Source: Poa pratensis
Lineage: Eukaryota > Streptophyta > Magnoliopsida > Poales > Poaceae
Direction of reading: 5' to 3'
Assembly: GCA_947311845.1 (NCBI GenBank)
Contig: CAMZMU010000059.1
Span: 53,419,626-53,483,625, forward strand
DNA: 64,000 bases
Shown one piece after another: positions 1-12,234 of the stretch. Within the stretch, counting starts at the first letter, position 1. Each line of letters starts with the position of its first letter. The translations under genes were made by a program, and so were the position numbers. Under the pieces are notes generated by a model. It made no database searches and was not told the DNA's origin. It worked only from the letters and a program-made list of their open reading frames with translations.

Positions 1-2032
1 AGAGTTCTTGTATCACTTTTATGTCTCAATTAATTTCATTTTGTCGCAAGCATGATTATGACGGTTATTGCTCTCTTGATTGTCGCTTCCCAGTCTATTG
101 CTAGCCTTCACTTGTACTGAGCGGGAATGCTGCTCGTGCTTCCAAAACCATGAAAACCAAGTTATTCCAAAGTGTCCACCATAAATACCTATGCATGGCA
201 TTTCGAACCATTCAAGTAAATTTTCATGTGCTACCTTTAAAACCTTCAAAGTACTTCTCAATTTGTGTCAATGTTTTATAGCTCATGAGGAAGTATGTGG
301 TGTTTTATCTTTCAATCTTGTCATTTACTTCTGACAGACTTTCACCAATGGACTAGTGGCATATACATCCGCTTATCCAATAATTTTGCAAAAAGAGCTG
401 GCAACGGGGTGCCCAGCCCCAATTAATTACAACTTTCATTAATAATTCTCTTCACATGTTTTGCCCTGATTTATCAGTAAGCAACTTAATTTTGCAATAG
501 ACACTCCTCCATGGTATGTGAATGTTGGAAGGCACCCGAGGATTCGGTTAGCCATGGCTTGTGCAAGCAAAGGTTGGGGGGAGTGTCACCCATAATGAAA
601 CTAAAATACATGTGTAAACAAAAGAGAAGAGGGATGATCTACCTTGCTGGTAGAAATAACGTCCTTCATGGGAGCCGCTCTTGAAAGTCTGGTTGACAAG
701 GGGGTTAGAGTACCCACTACCATTCGTTGACAACAACAAACACTTCCCAAAACAATTTTGCTTCTGTTTTAAAAATGAAAAGCTCTAGCACATGATAATC
801 TCTGCTTCCCTCTGCGAAGGGCCAATCTTTTACTTTCATGTTGAGTCACCACCTTTCTTTGAGCACTTTCTCGAGAGCATAGTTGTCATTCTTAGTGTAA
901 TGTGCTTGTCCCAGAATGTGGTTAACTATGATATAACTTTGATGCTTTTATCTTTGATATCTTTGATTCTAGTCTTCCCATGAACTTCAGAGGTGCCTGG
1001 GCATTTATGTTTTGCTGTACAAAAACGGGCAAGCTGAAAGATCGAGGATGTCGCCTAGAGGGGGGGGTGAATAGGCGTTTTAAAATAATTACGGTTTAGG
1101 CTTGAATAAATGCGGAATAAAACTAGCGTTTAATTTATCAAGCACAAAACCTAAACAAGCTAGGTTCACCTATGTGCACCAACAACTTAGCTAAGCAAGA
1201 TAAACAACTAAGTGATAGCAATAGATAACTTCAAGCTCGATGGCTATCACAAAGGTAAATGCATAAGTAAAGGTTTGGGTATAGAAGTAACCGCAAAGTG
1301 GACACGAGGAGATGTTTCCCGTAGTTCCTTCCCAATGGAAGTACGTCTACGTTGGAGGGGTGTGGAGCCACCTAGGCGCTCCAATAGCACGGATGTGCTC
1401 ACCCTATTCTCCGTGAGCTTCACCCGTGAGGGATTGGCTCGTTCCACTATGAGGTCGACTTGAAGGCGTTGACCAAACCGATACACAAAGGTCGGGGAAC
1501 TCCACAATGAGTTGGAGCCTCCCAACAATGCCTTGGACTTCCTCCGAGACTCACAAAGGCACCTAGGGTTACAAGCAACCCAAGATGCAACGAGAACCAC
1601 AAAGAGTAATGAGCTTCTCAAACTTCACTTCCACATATCACCGTGGAGAACTCAAACCGATGCACCTAATGCAATGGCAAGAACACAAGAAGTGCTCAAA
1701 GCAATTCACTCTCAAATCCCACCAAAGCAACTAATACTATGGAGGAAGATGAAAGGAAGAGCAAGGAAGCAACAAATGAATCCCAAGATCTAGATCCAAT
1801 ATGCTCCCCTCACTTAGAGGAGAGATTGATTGGTGGAGATGTAGATCTAGATCTTCTCTCTTGTTTCCCTCAAGAATGAGCAAGAATCATTGGAGGGATT
1901 GAGAGAAAGTAAGCTTTTGGAGGTCAACAATGGAGGTAAAACTTGCAAGAAAGGTTGGGGAACCATTGGGGAAGAAGGCCCCTTAAATAGGTCACCCAAA
2001 TATCTAACCGTTGGGAGCAGAATCGCGCCGGG

Positions 2033-2199
2033 GCGGTACTACCGCTGGTTTAGGCGGTACTACCGCCCCCTGGGAGGTCTGGAAGACACAACAGGATGAA
2101 AAAAACTTCCAGGCAGCGGTACTACCTCTTAACCCAGCGGTACTACCGGATAAGGGCTTCAGAACCCGTTTTCTGGCGGTACCGAGGGCGGTACTACCG
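2033..2199. repeat. Cluster of GCGGTACTACCGC palindromes
   Basis: Six copies of a near-perfect palindrome occur in 167 bp: 2033-2045, 2054-2066, 2116-2126, 2137-2148, 2176-2184 (shortened) and 2188-2199. The core GGTACTACC is kept while the spacers differ. Each copy can fold on itself and neighbouring copies can pair with each other. Confidence 0.75.
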
Positions 2200-2783
2200 G
2201 CACAGGAAAAACAGCAAAATAGCGAACACCAAAACGACAATAACTTTTGCATCCGGACTCCGTTTTCGATGATCTTTGGCTCGTTGGAATCACAACAACG
2301 AGCTCTTCAAGATTATACAGAGAAACATCATTGTCCAACAATGAATCTTAAAACCAAATGAGTAAAGGTTAGACCTCTCGAAAATAGAACAACCGGTAAA
2401 ACCTCCAACACAAAAAACGCGATAAGTTTTCCATACGAAATCCGTTTTTGATGAACTTGAGCTTGCCGTGAAGATCATGACAAGCTCTAAAATCAAACAT
2501 GGAGGAAAGCCAAATAAGAACCAAGAAGATGATGCCAAGTATGCAAAGGTTTGAGCTCTCTCCGAATGATACGATCAAGTTACTCATTCGAGAGCCCCTC
2601 TTGAAAGTGTGACATCTATCCTATAATCCGGTCTCTTACTAACACCATGAGACCGGTAAAATAGAAACCCTATCAAGGTCATACCTTTGCCTTGCGCAAT
2701 CCACTTGAGCTAGATGATGACGATCTTGATCACCTCAAGTTGGATCACCTTTCTTGATTGCGCTCCGCTTGGTGAAGGCTTGT

Positions 2784-3013
2784 GAAATGCTCCCCCATAC
2801 ACAATATGGGAGAGCCACTTTTAGGAACACCTTCACTTGGCCATTATCTTGATGACGACCACGGCTTGACGTCATCCGCCATGGGTTATATGGAACTTGA
2901 AATGCTCCCACATACACAATATGGGAGAGCCACTTTTAGGAACATCTTCACTTGGCCATTATCTTGATGACGACCACCGCTTGACGTCATCCGCCATGAA
3001 CTATATGGAACTT
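2784..3013. repeat. 115-bp tandem duplication
   Basis: Two head-to-tail units start with GAAATGCTCCC at 2784 and 2899 (period 115 bp) and end with TATGGAACTT. They differ at only a few positions, so the duplication is more recent than the host repeat. Confidence 0.85.
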
Positions 3014-3768
3014 CCTTTTGATGCACGCCCATGGGAAGATACCTAACCCCGCATAGATACTCCACATACATATATGGGTTAGTTCACAAAGCTATATAGA
3101 CGATTGCTTACCATACCATTAGATCACAAGATCCCACATGGTACAACATGTAGCTTTGTGTGTTGATCACTTGAATCCATCCTTTCCACTTAGCCTTGAT
3201 CAACTTTGTATCTTTTCTTCTTTCTTGATCAATGATGATGTCTTGAAGATGAGCATGAATATCCACGGTATTCTATTCTTCAAGACATACTTGCGATATG
3301 CTCAACTCAATATAAGACCATTCTTCATATAAACCCTTGAATAAAATCTTGGTCATCTTATAAGCTTCTAGAGTCCAACACATGAACTCCAATCTTTCCT
3401 ATGGACAAGATCTACAAGAATATCTCAAAGCAAACATTAGTCCATAAGAATTGTCATTAATTACCAAAACCACGCATGGGGCAACACATGCACTTTCACA
3501 AGCGAGATACCATCTTATCATATCCTATTATGAGCATTACAATCTTGTGAATTAATATGTTTCATGCTTGTTGCTATTAGTATGTTGGTATCTTTTCATA
3601 GTTTACATGCCTATTGAGTGACATTATTTGCATTTGCCTCATCTTGAATTGCCTAAGCATTTGTACATATAGTGGGAATATGTGCATCATATGAAGCAAA
3701 TGCGTTCGTGAAAGTCTTTTATCGCACTCAGTTTTTAACTGAATTGCTTGAGGACAAGCAATAAGCTA

Positions 3769-3781
3769 AGCTTGGGGGGAG
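3769..3781 (+). other. Polypurine tract of the left gypsy element
   Basis: AAGCTTGGGGGGAG lies directly before the LTR start TGATACG, the expected place for the primer of plus-strand DNA synthesis. It fixes the LTR that follows as the 3' LTR and the element as plus-oriented. Confidence 0.8.
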
Positions 3782-3782
3782 T

Positions 3783-5177
3783 TGATACGTCCAAAACGTA
3801 TCTATTTGCCCGAACACTTTTGCTATTGTTTTACCTCTAACTTGTGTGTTTTGAATACAACTAATGCGGACTAACGCTGTTTTCAGCAGAATTGCCCTGG
3901 TGTCTTGTTTTTGTGCAGAAAGTCAACTTTCGGGAAAAACACCAGAAAAGATCGCAAACCTCCTATTTTACCAGAAGACTCACGGAGTCAGAAGGGGAGG
4001 CGGAGATGGGCCACGAGTGGCCCAAACCACATGGTGGCGCGGCCAAGGGGCCTGCCGCGCCAGCCTATGAGGAGGGCGCCTCGGGCACCTCCCCGAGTCC
4101 CCCTTTCGACTACTTAACCCTTCTGACCTAAAAACGTCGGGGGGTCGTCCACTTCATCCAGAAACATCACCGTACGCCGCCACCATCGCGAAACCTATTT
4201 CGGGGACCAGAAACTCCGTTCTGGCACTCCGCCGGGACGGGGAATTGGAGGAGATCATCGCCATCATCATCACCGACGCTTCTCCATCGACCATCCATGT
4301 TTCCCCCATCCATGTGTGAGTAATTCCCTGCTGTAGGCTGAGGGGATGGTAGGGATTGGATGAAATTGTTCATGTAATAAGCTATAAGATCATTAGGGCA
4401 TGGTGCCCAGTATCCGTTGTTAGTACTTATTGATGTTGTTGCAACTTGTTGAGCTTAATGCTTGTCACTAGGGCCCGAGTGCCATGATTTCAGATCTGAA
4501 CATGTTATTGTTTCATAATGATATGCACTGTTTATTGATCATACCTGCAAGTTGTATACACATATTGTTGTCCGGAACCCGCGGTCCCAAAGTGACAATA
4601 ATTGGGACAGCCGAGGGGAATGGCTGCGATGTGAGGATCACATGTGTTCACTGCGTGTTAATGCTTTGCTCCGGTACTTTATTAAAAGGAGTACCTTAAT
4701 TACCAGTAGATTCCCTTGAGGCCCGGCTGCCACCGGCTAGTAGGACAGAAGATGTTGTACAAGTTTCTCATTGCGAGCACGTACGACTATATACGGAACA
4801 CATGCCTACGTTTACTTAGTACTTGGATGCTTTATCATTATTATCTGCAATGCCTATGTCTTGATTATTATATGAGCTATCTTATCCATGCAGCGCCCGC
4901 ACATCCATCCCTATGCCTACAGTGTTTTAATCCTACTGTTTACTGCAATCACTACTGCTGTCTCTATTTACTGCTGCTGTTATTTCACCGCTACTACTGC
5001 TATAAAACTGTTGCTACTGATAATCTGTGTCGAGCAAGACTATTCACAGGTGCAGCTGAATTGACAACTCCGCTGTTAAGGCTCTCAAGTATTCTTTGGC
5101 TCCCCTTGTGTCGAATCAATAAATTGGGTTTTACTTCCCTCGAAGACTGTTGCGATCCCTATACTTGTGGGTCATCA
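3783..5177 (+). mobile_element. 3' LTR of the left gypsy element (1,395 bp)
   Basis: The LTR opens with TGATACGTCC and closes with GTCATCA, giving the short inverted ends TGAT/ATCA. A polypurine tract precedes it. The partner 5' LTR is outside the window. The 190-codon open frame at 4716-5288 runs through the LTR end and has no recognisable motif. The LTR at 62770 has the same first nine bases but differs soon after, so the two belong to related, not identical, families. The next five bases, CGCTC (5178-5182), would be the right target duplication. Confidence 0.8.
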
Positions 5178-5440
5178 CGCTCACATGGGAGTAGCCCCCG
5201 AGATTGTGGTTTATTGCCTTGCAATAGAGAACAATCTCAAATCATTCTTTTACTCTGCTTTTTGTCAATCGAAATATTTTGTCTTTGAAATCTATGGGAG
5301 CGCGTCAGCGCTCCCATGGGAGTAGCCCCCGAGATTATGCTTTATTTCGTTTGAAGTAGAGGATAATCTCAATAATTTTGCTCCTTTTTGATCAATCGCA
5401 ACAAAATTTTGATATGCTCCCATGGGAGTACCTTTGCTAG
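5178..5440. repeat. Repeated GGGAGTAGCCCCCGAGATT units with a hairpin
   Basis: The unit CATGGGAGTAGCCCCCGAG occurs near 5184 and 5315, with a shortened third copy (CTCCCATGGGAGTA) near 5416; spacing is about 100-130 bp. Read on the minus strand the core is CTCGGGGGCTAC, which resembles the purine-rich tract before the 3' LTR of the complete Tat element in this window. A 10-bp perfect stem with loop GTCA spans 5294-5317. This probably belongs to the 3' untranslated side of a minus-oriented Tat element whose antisense gene follows. Confidence 0.5.
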
Positions 5441-5904
5441 TCGAATCCTTGCGTCGATTGTATTCTCGAACCCACCACTCGAATGTGGACGTTATCACTG
5501 CCCCTGACGTCATTCATGATGTCTTTGGCGTGCGCCCGCCAATTTGACAAGACGTGTCTGTGTGGGCCCAATGCTCAGAGTTTTGACCGCAAAAGACGCC
5601 GTTTTAGCTTTGATTTGACCGGACGTGGCGAATTTTTCGCCGCGCCATCATAACCTCCTAGGGTTTTGTGCGTAGTGGGCGACGTGGGATGCGACGGTTG
5701 CTCTCTGCGCCCGCCACGTGTACGGCCAGATGCTATGTGCATTAGGACGGACGATTACGATGGGTTTTGCGTTGTGCGGTAAGTAGCAATATTTGCACAA
5801 GATTCTGATTTACTTGCCATTCACTTCCTCTGTTCCTCTTCTTCCTCGCGCACCGCCCACCATTGCTCTGCCTCCCAAGCTCTCTGCCGCTTGCTCCTTG
5901 CGCA
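5441..5904. other. Upstream region of the orphan Tat-type antisense gene
   Basis: No coding motif is visible. The DNA is GC-rich near CCACGTG (about 5714) and leads directly to the ATG at 5905. It is likely the promoter and leader of the following gene. No convincing TATA box is seen. Confidence 0.3.
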
Positions 5905-8900
5905 ATGGCGCCAAAGAAGATCAAGCGTGCTGCTGCAACTGCCTCCGCCACCGATCCATCGGACAAGGGGAAGGATGCGGCCACGGAAAGTGAGCCTGCC
6001 GATGCGCTTTTGAAGATCCCCGGTGACTGGACCAGATCCAGTGTAACCGAGGATACACTTTCTGAATACCGTCATAAGGGTTGGCTGCCACCAGCTGACC
6101 AGCTGGCCACGCGTGCTCCAGGTCTGGAGGTACGCCCTGACCCTCGCAACGGCGAACGCGTCTGCTTCGCTGAATTCCATCCCCGCGGCTTCTCTCTCCC
6201 TTTGCATGATTTTGTGCGAGGGCTTCTGTACGCCTATGGCCTACAGATTCATGATCTTACTCCCAACAGCATTATGCATATCGCTTGTTTCATGGTGCTT
6301 TGCGAGTGTTTCTTAGGAGTGTCCCCCAACTGGCATTGTGGAAGCATATCTTCAAGGTGCGCCACAATTGCCGGGGTAAACGCCCTTGCCCGGTGGGTGG
6401 ATTTCAAGTACAAGTGCGAAGCGATTCGCATTACTTTAGCTTGAAGACAGTCGACTCTGCCCAAGGTTGGCGGACCAAATGGTTCTATGTGCCAGTCGAC
6501 CAAGTGGTGCTCCCAGCTTTTTCGATTGAGAATCCTCCGAAGAAGACGGTGGCCTGGGACCACCCCATCTCTCCTGCTGAAGCCAAAGAAGCCACCCCTT
6601 TGCTGAATGAAATTGGAAAGTTGCTGAAGACTGTTTCTGGTATTCAGTTGATCAGCACTTATTTGAAGATGCGAGTGTGGCCCATGCGCCTTCGTGCCCA
6701 CCGATGTGGCAGTATGAGGGTCCACTCGACAGCACCAGGATGAGCGCCTCCGAGTTGACGCCAAAGGAGCTCAGTGCTCAGGTGAAGAAAATCACGAGCA
6801 TCAAAGCTTCCACAAAAATCGACTTCAACTTTTCCCATGTCCCCTACGGGCCAGAGAAGGCCTTACCCGCAGTGAGTGATTCTTTTTTGCCGTTTTTTAT
6901 GCCTCACCATCTGCCTTTGCATCCTTTTTGCTTCCGTTCTTATGATTATGAATTGTACTTGCTATATAGGGTCACTCGACTACTACCTCTCTCCCTCCTC
7001 TACCCGAAGCCGGGCCTACTGTGGAGACGGCAGTACAGGAGGAAACCAAGCTGCCCATTGCTGACCATGCTTCTGCTCACTCGACTCCTCAGGAGAATCC
7101 CGAAGAAGAAACAGGGGAAGAGGTGGAACAGGTTGTAGCGGATGCTTCGGATGAATCAGATGCTGAGCAAGGTCCTCGCAAGCCTAAACGCCAGCGTTTG
7201 GTTCTTCCGGAGTCTTCGAGTACGGAGGATGAGCAAGGGGACACCGGTAACTCGGGCATCCCTTCTCCTGCAAAAAGCCACCCCCTAACTGTCTCCCCTC
7301 TGGCCTCTCGTCCTCCTGCCACTTCGAGTAACACCTCTCGACTGGGTGTTTTCTCTCTTGGTGACGAACCTGATTTCGATGAAGAAGATGAGCCAAGGTT
7401 TGCTTAATGTTCTATTCCTATATTTGCAGCCGCGCCTTTATAGTTTTTGTTTTTTGATTGCATGTGTTTTTGCTTTTTGATACCAGTGGCAAATCGCCAT
7501 CTCCCCCTCCAGTCGCGGACACGTCGATTGTGGCGCAGCCATCCACCCTTCCAGAGGCAGCACAAGGCACTATTCTTGAAGCGGCCAAGGACGCAACTGA
7601 GCTGATGGCTGCCGATTTGAACAAGGAGAAGGCTGCCCCAACCGCGGATGTCGTAGCTTCCTCCTCCAAGCCTGCCTCTTGGACTGATCACATGAGTGCT
7701 TCTGTTATTACTTATATTTGAAAATTTTGTTTCTTCTCCACTGGACGATCACATGCGTATTCTGTTTCAGCCTATGTATGCCGCCCTGGCCCCTTGGGTC
7801 CAGTCCTTTGTTCGGGTGGAGCAAGAGAGGGACTCCCTACAGTCAACTTCGACTGAGCTTGCGCGTAAATGTTTTTTGCTAAAAACTCTTCCCTTCTTTT
7901 GAAGTTATGATACTAATCGAGAATGTTTTTGAACTCCGCAGAAAACAAGAAGTCAGCTGAGGAGCAAGTGGAAGGCCGGATGAAACAAGTGCAGGACTTG
8001 CAGACCAAGCTCTCCACCCAGCAGTCTGAATCGAAGAAAGCACTTGCTGATGCTCAGGACGCAACCACTCGCCGCGATAAGGAGCTTGCTGCACGTCTAT
8101 TGGGCTTGGCCCGTTCTGCCAAAGGTGAATGTACTATTTTTGTGAGTAGCTCTTTGGTTATTTTAGCAGCTTTTGCTCATAACTTCTGCTTTCTGAATTT
8201 TGAAGGTTCCGAAGGCACCTCGGCTTCCACTAAGCCATCGAGTGACTCACTGTCACTCGATGATGCAATAACGGAACTCGAGTCTGTGTTGTCCAAGACC
8301 AAAGGCGAACTGGCTACCATGACCAGCACCCTTAGCAATTTGCACGCGGGGATGTGTCCTACAGCCGCCGCTCCCTCGACTGCAGAAGGACTGGCTGCAG
8401 CTTTTGGCGAAAGATCGTCGATTGTGGCGGATTTTGCCCACGAATGTACGGTACGCGGCTCGGAGTACACCCTCAGGCTTTTGTTAGGCAATGGTGTAGA
8501 GGCCGATTTCGACAGTGCTTTATCGGACTACCCGAAAAAGCCTGATGGAAGGCCACTATCATTCAGAGGTGTAACCGAGCCAGCTACACGTCTGAGCGAA
8601 ATCTGCGTCCATACTATGGAGCGCCGGGCTGAAACTGTTAGGGCCCAGTCGCGTAAAACTAGGGTAGAATCCATCTCACAGGCCAAGGAACTTTTTATTC
8701 TGTAACTTGATTACTCGAACCTGGCATGTATGCTTTTACTACTTATGTTTATGCTAGTATATACTTTTGGGTGCTATTGTTTGAATGAAATTTGCTGAAT
8801 CATCTGAATTTTGCAACTTCGTGTATCCGGGCTTCTGAATGTTGCGTTTTATGAACCAGCCACAAGAGTGCGAGTCTGGTGGACCTTCTCCCTCTCACAC

Positions 8901-9207
8901 TCGAACATCCAGTCGAGCAAGGGATGATACGAGGGCACTTGCTCTTGCAAAGAATCGAGTGAATGAACTAGAGCAAGAACTCAAAAACACTCGATCTGAG
9001 TTGGAGCTACTGCGTTCCAAGCCAAGTTTTGCTACCCAACGCGAGGATTATGTTCTTGGCGAGATGGACCACATAAATAGGCAACTCCAATGTGAGTTTA
9101 TGACACCATTTTTGCTTAAAAAGTTTTCATTTGCTTCCATTATGCTTTGGACCAATAGCTTTTTGGCCTTTTGCAGGTTTTGTTCCCGATGCCCAGCAAG
9201 AAAGTAG
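5905..9207 (+). pseudogene. Orphan gypsy-type 'transposase'/coiled-coil gene (Tat aORF-like)
   Basis: The chosen start opens MAPKKIKRAA, a basic N-terminus. Residues about 70-150 match the plant 'gypsy-type transposase' family (PF04195 type): GERVCFAEFHPRGFSLPLHDF, then a segment ending FLGVSPNW, and after a frame break the WRTKWFYV motif near 6470. Exon-like segments follow with good GT..AG borders: donor after 6871, acceptor before 6970 (acidic, Ser/Pro/Glu-rich), donor after 7397, acceptor before 7486, then coiled-coil exons to 8705 and a possible last exon 8864-9207. Frame breaks lie near 6333 and 6700, each one base lost. In complete Tat elements this gene lies antisense between pol and the 3' LTR, as in the element at 35178-49572 here. 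No pol is present beside this copy, so it is a remnant or non-autonomous element. The function of the family is unknown. Confidence 0.6.
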
Positions 9208-10200
9208 GAGGGTCAATCGACTAGATGGAGATGATGGACGGCAAAGATGTCGGGTGCCATGGATTGCTGACATAGCATTGTGAGACCAGATGCCACGTTA
9301 AACGAGGAGGCATGCTAGTTATGGCTCGTATGGTTGTCAATCCACAATTAATTTTGCGGCGCCCCGATTTCTTTCCTAGCGGGGTAGTTATGGTGTTTCT
9401 TCCGTTAGCTGAGAAAATGCCTTGTTTGGCTCTCTGTTTTTTGTTTTTGATACCCAAGAACAGTGTGGTTTGCCTTCACAATATTTTTCGGTGCAAAACC
9501 AAAAACCGTGCCGTTCGCCTTCACAGTTTATTCCGGTCCATTCTCTCTCGCCAGGTATCCAGTCGCAATCGAATCGACAAGGACGAGACCAAATGGCGAA
9601 GTGATGATGGGAAAATCCGGATAGTTTGTATGGCAACAACGCAATTCCAGGTGCGGTGCTACTAATGCTCCCGCTTTTAACTATTATTATATATATTTTG
9701 CATGTATGGAAACAACGATCATTTTGTTGCCACGGATTGCGTTGAGAGAGAAATAGTACTCGTGGGGCGTGCTGCAGTTATTCTCCAGAGAGAGAAAGAG
9801 GTACTATTCGTTTGAGAATACAACATAATTAGGGAAGTTTCTTATAAATCCAAAATCCTTCTCCAGAGAATCGCAAACAGAGGAACTACATGGTACAACT
9901 CTTAAGAGGCCGCTTTGGGAACATGCAAACAGAGGAAGACACCGACGACATGGCTCAAAAACATTTATATTTCACAAAAAATGCAGTTTGACATCGACGA
10001 GAGACTGAAATTTGAGTAGCTAGGTCATTCCAATGATTGGAAACACACATATATTCACCACTAAAGTGCTGGTAGTACTATTCGTTTGAGAATACAACAG
10101 ACAACCACAACTTCATTTATTTTCAGCTAAGAAAACATACGTTTCAGCAACCTGCAGTTAGGTACATTACTTATAGTGTATACAAACTCCACTAAGGCGC
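9208..10200. other. Non-coding stretch after the orphan gene
   Basis: This holds no recognisable gene. Around 9425-9660 there are short repeated phrases (GTGCAAAACCAAAAACCGTGC, a TTCGCCTTCACA repeat), and from about 9700 on AT-rich low-copy DNA begins. The right border of the Tat remnant probably lies within 9210-9700 but no LTR end can be seen. Confidence 0.3.
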
Positions 10201-10214
10201 CCTGCTTGGGAGCA

Positions 10215-10650
10215 ACAGCTTTGGATACTACTTGAGTATTTCAACAAGAATCGGAATAACCAATCATTCCACACCAATCAAAAAACGGAAATCAAACCAG
10301 TCATCAACCTATCTATACAAGGCTAGCATATCCAACATCTGTGGAACCCATGCAGACACGAGTAGCCCTGAGCCGTGGAGACGGAGGTGATATCTGGGTA
10401 GGCATACAAGCAGCGAGCGTGTAGTCGTCACTGCGGTGAGCCCTCACCGATGCCGCTCCACACATCCAACCATGCCACGAATTGGCCAAGATAATCCAAA
10501 AAGGAAATACATCCGCCTCCTCCGATTAAAGTGGAATGAGGTGTCCTTGGCACCACCTGGGTACAAGGAAGACCCCTTCTTCCCAAGCTGGTCGAATATT
10601 GCGCATTTCCGGGAACTGACAAGGACCTGAAAGGCCATAAGCCAACACAC
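10215..10650 (-). repeat. Module A, copy 1 (exon-like on the minus strand)
   Basis: This segment recurs in diverged form at 12235-12590. On the minus strand an acceptor-like CTTTCAG is followed by an open stretch of about 68 codons (10444-10650). Copy 2 has the same acceptor and starts the same way but has different internal length and stops. The left part (CAAACCAGTC, CCTATCTATACAAGGCTAGC) recurs a third time near 11055-11110. The open frame has no recognised domain. Confidence 0.5.
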
Positions 10651-11325
10651 AGTATCAAATGCATACTTCTAAAAATGTAGAGCAGTAGCAAATACCGGAA
10701 GTTGAACAAGATCAACAAGACAACAACAAAGGAGGTTTGAAGTTGCATCAGCATACAAGTTTCTTTACGGAGGATATCTAAAGGTACAAATTGCCGCAAG
10801 CCTTGCAGCTTTGCGGACAAAACAGTCAAACAAAAGCCCCTCCCCTCCTGTAAGATTGCTAAGGTCATTTTGCAGCACACTTGGAATTTGATTACAGAAC
10901 TACATAGTTCAAAAGACCGAATCAAGCTGTAACTTAACACGGGGGAGGTCTTTACCCAGCCAAATGGTTCCCAGGAGCTTCATCTCCATGCCTAGCATCC
11001 AAAACTCACTACTCGTGTGTAGTAGAGCATGCAACAGTCATGAAGCTACCTATACAAATCAACAAGGAAACCAAACCAGTCCAGAAGCTACCCTATACAA
11101 GCCTGGCATGGCCAGCATCTATGGTGTGCAAATAGCAAGCATGTATTCAGCTGCAACGGCAAAGCCTTCCACAAGCAACATTAATAATGTCCTCTAATAA
11201 ATATGCAAACGGGTGCTTGCACTGACTAATCTGCAAACAAGAAGACATACAGCAGTATTGAATTATCTGAAAACGAGTGAGAGGGCTACTGTTATCGTTT
11301 TGGCTCACTGACACAATAAATCTTA

Positions 11326-11452
11326 CTCCCTCCAATTGGAAATGATAGACATGGAGTTGTCTAAATACGGATGTATGTATCTAGACATGTTTTAGTGTGT
11401 AGATACATCCGTATTTAGACAAATCTATGCCAACCATTTCCGATGGAGGGAG
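11326..11452. mobile_element. Stowaway-type MITE (127 bp)
   Basis: The terminal inverted repeats CTCCCTCC and GGAGGGAG are bounded by TA on both sides (11324-11325 and 11453-11454), as expected for Tc1/mariner-type Stowaway elements of grasses. The interior is almost fully self-complementary (TCTAAATACGGATGTAT pairs with ATACATCCGTATTTAGA), so a transcript would form a long hairpin. Confidence 0.9.
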
Positions 11453-11639
11453 TACTTGTTTTCTACATGCAAAGCATATTTAATTAATTTGCCACGACTT
11501 GACGCATAAACTAGCAGCTGAATACTAGAGACTCATTTCCATACGGTGGGCAATATCAACTGTAATAGCAGCTCTCAGACAAGCATAAGCAGACGAGGCA
11601 GCATGCACAACAGATTTTGCACATTAATACCAGTCGATT

Positions 11640-11935
11640 CGAGCACGACCAATGATGTACCTTTGGAAGCTGATGTCGACGAGCTCCTGAGCGGCAGCAG
11701 CCAGGTCGCCCCGGTGAGCCTTGGTGGCGAGCAGCTTGACTTCCTGCAGGAGTCCAAGTCCTTATGGCCGTTGGCCGCCACCCCTCACTAGCGTGCAGCA
11801 CCCTCCCAACAACCACAGCCATGTGCTGTCACTGGTCAGCCCCGTCGCCGTCTTCCCGTGTCACTGCGTACATACAGAGACAATTCGAATTAAGAACATA
11901 TTTAACAACTAATATGCAAGAATGGCTGGTACTGA
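11640..11935 (-). repeat. Module B, copy 1
   Basis: On the minus strand the segment reads GTGGTTGTTGGGAGGGTGCTGCA and surrounding GC-rich sequence, and it recurs diverged at 13140-13480. The order A-B at 10.2-11.9 kb repeats as A-B at 12.2-13.5 kb, so an ancient duplication of about 2 kb is likely. The copies have different stop codons in every frame, which argues against a preserved protein. Confidence 0.5.
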
Positions 11936-12234
11936 ACACGAAAAGGATTACAATATTTGACAGATAATCTATAAAAGCATGGCTACCTAGATTTCCCTAG
12001 GCATGATCTTTAAAAGAGTTGAGACCTAGATTTCCCTTGGCATAATTTATGAAAGCGTGCATAATCCCAGGATCAGCCAAGAAATCCATCAAAAGGTTTC
12101 TTTATACATGAGTATAATATGAGGGAATGATCATACAAATTCACGTTGATGTACTCATGGATTCAGTGAACTAGATAGAAGCCTTGCGTACATACTGAGC
12201 ACGACACTAATTATTTGTTGCCTTGCAAAAAATT

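Larger units (their letters stand above)
1047..3499. mobile_element. Nested 2.45-kb repeat of unassigned class
   Basis: The segment starts with GATGTCGCCTAGAGGGGGG and ends with CATGCACTTTCAC, a sequence pair that I recognise as a recurrent Triticeae repeat but cannot assign to an order. CGAG stands just before the left end (1043-1046) and again at 3503-3506, which may be a short target duplication with imprecise right border. There are no clear terminal inverted repeats, no LTR pair and no coding motifs. It holds two internal structures listed separately: a GCGGTACTACCGC palindrome cluster and a 115-bp tandem duplication. Boundaries are estimates. Confidence 0.5.
1..3782 (+). mobile_element. 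3' internal region of a Ty3/gypsy-type LTR retrotransposon, interrupted
   Basis: This is the non-coding stretch that lies before the 3' LTR of the element ending at 5177. No long frame with gag or pol motifs is present; the small open frames are incidental. The type is recognised from the G-rich tract and TGATACGTC LTR that follow directly, and from segments around 540-740 and 3720-3782 that resemble 3' untranslated DNA of large Triticeae gypsy elements. The 5' part of the element lies left of the window. A different repeat sits inside at about 1047-3499, so true internal sequence is roughly 1-1046 and 3500-3782. The family name cannot be fixed without a repeat library. Confidence 0.6.

Noticed and set aside
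4716..5288. 190-codon open frame in the 3' LTR of the left element
   Set aside because: It crosses the LTR end into flanking DNA and has no domain; LTR sequence is not expected to code.
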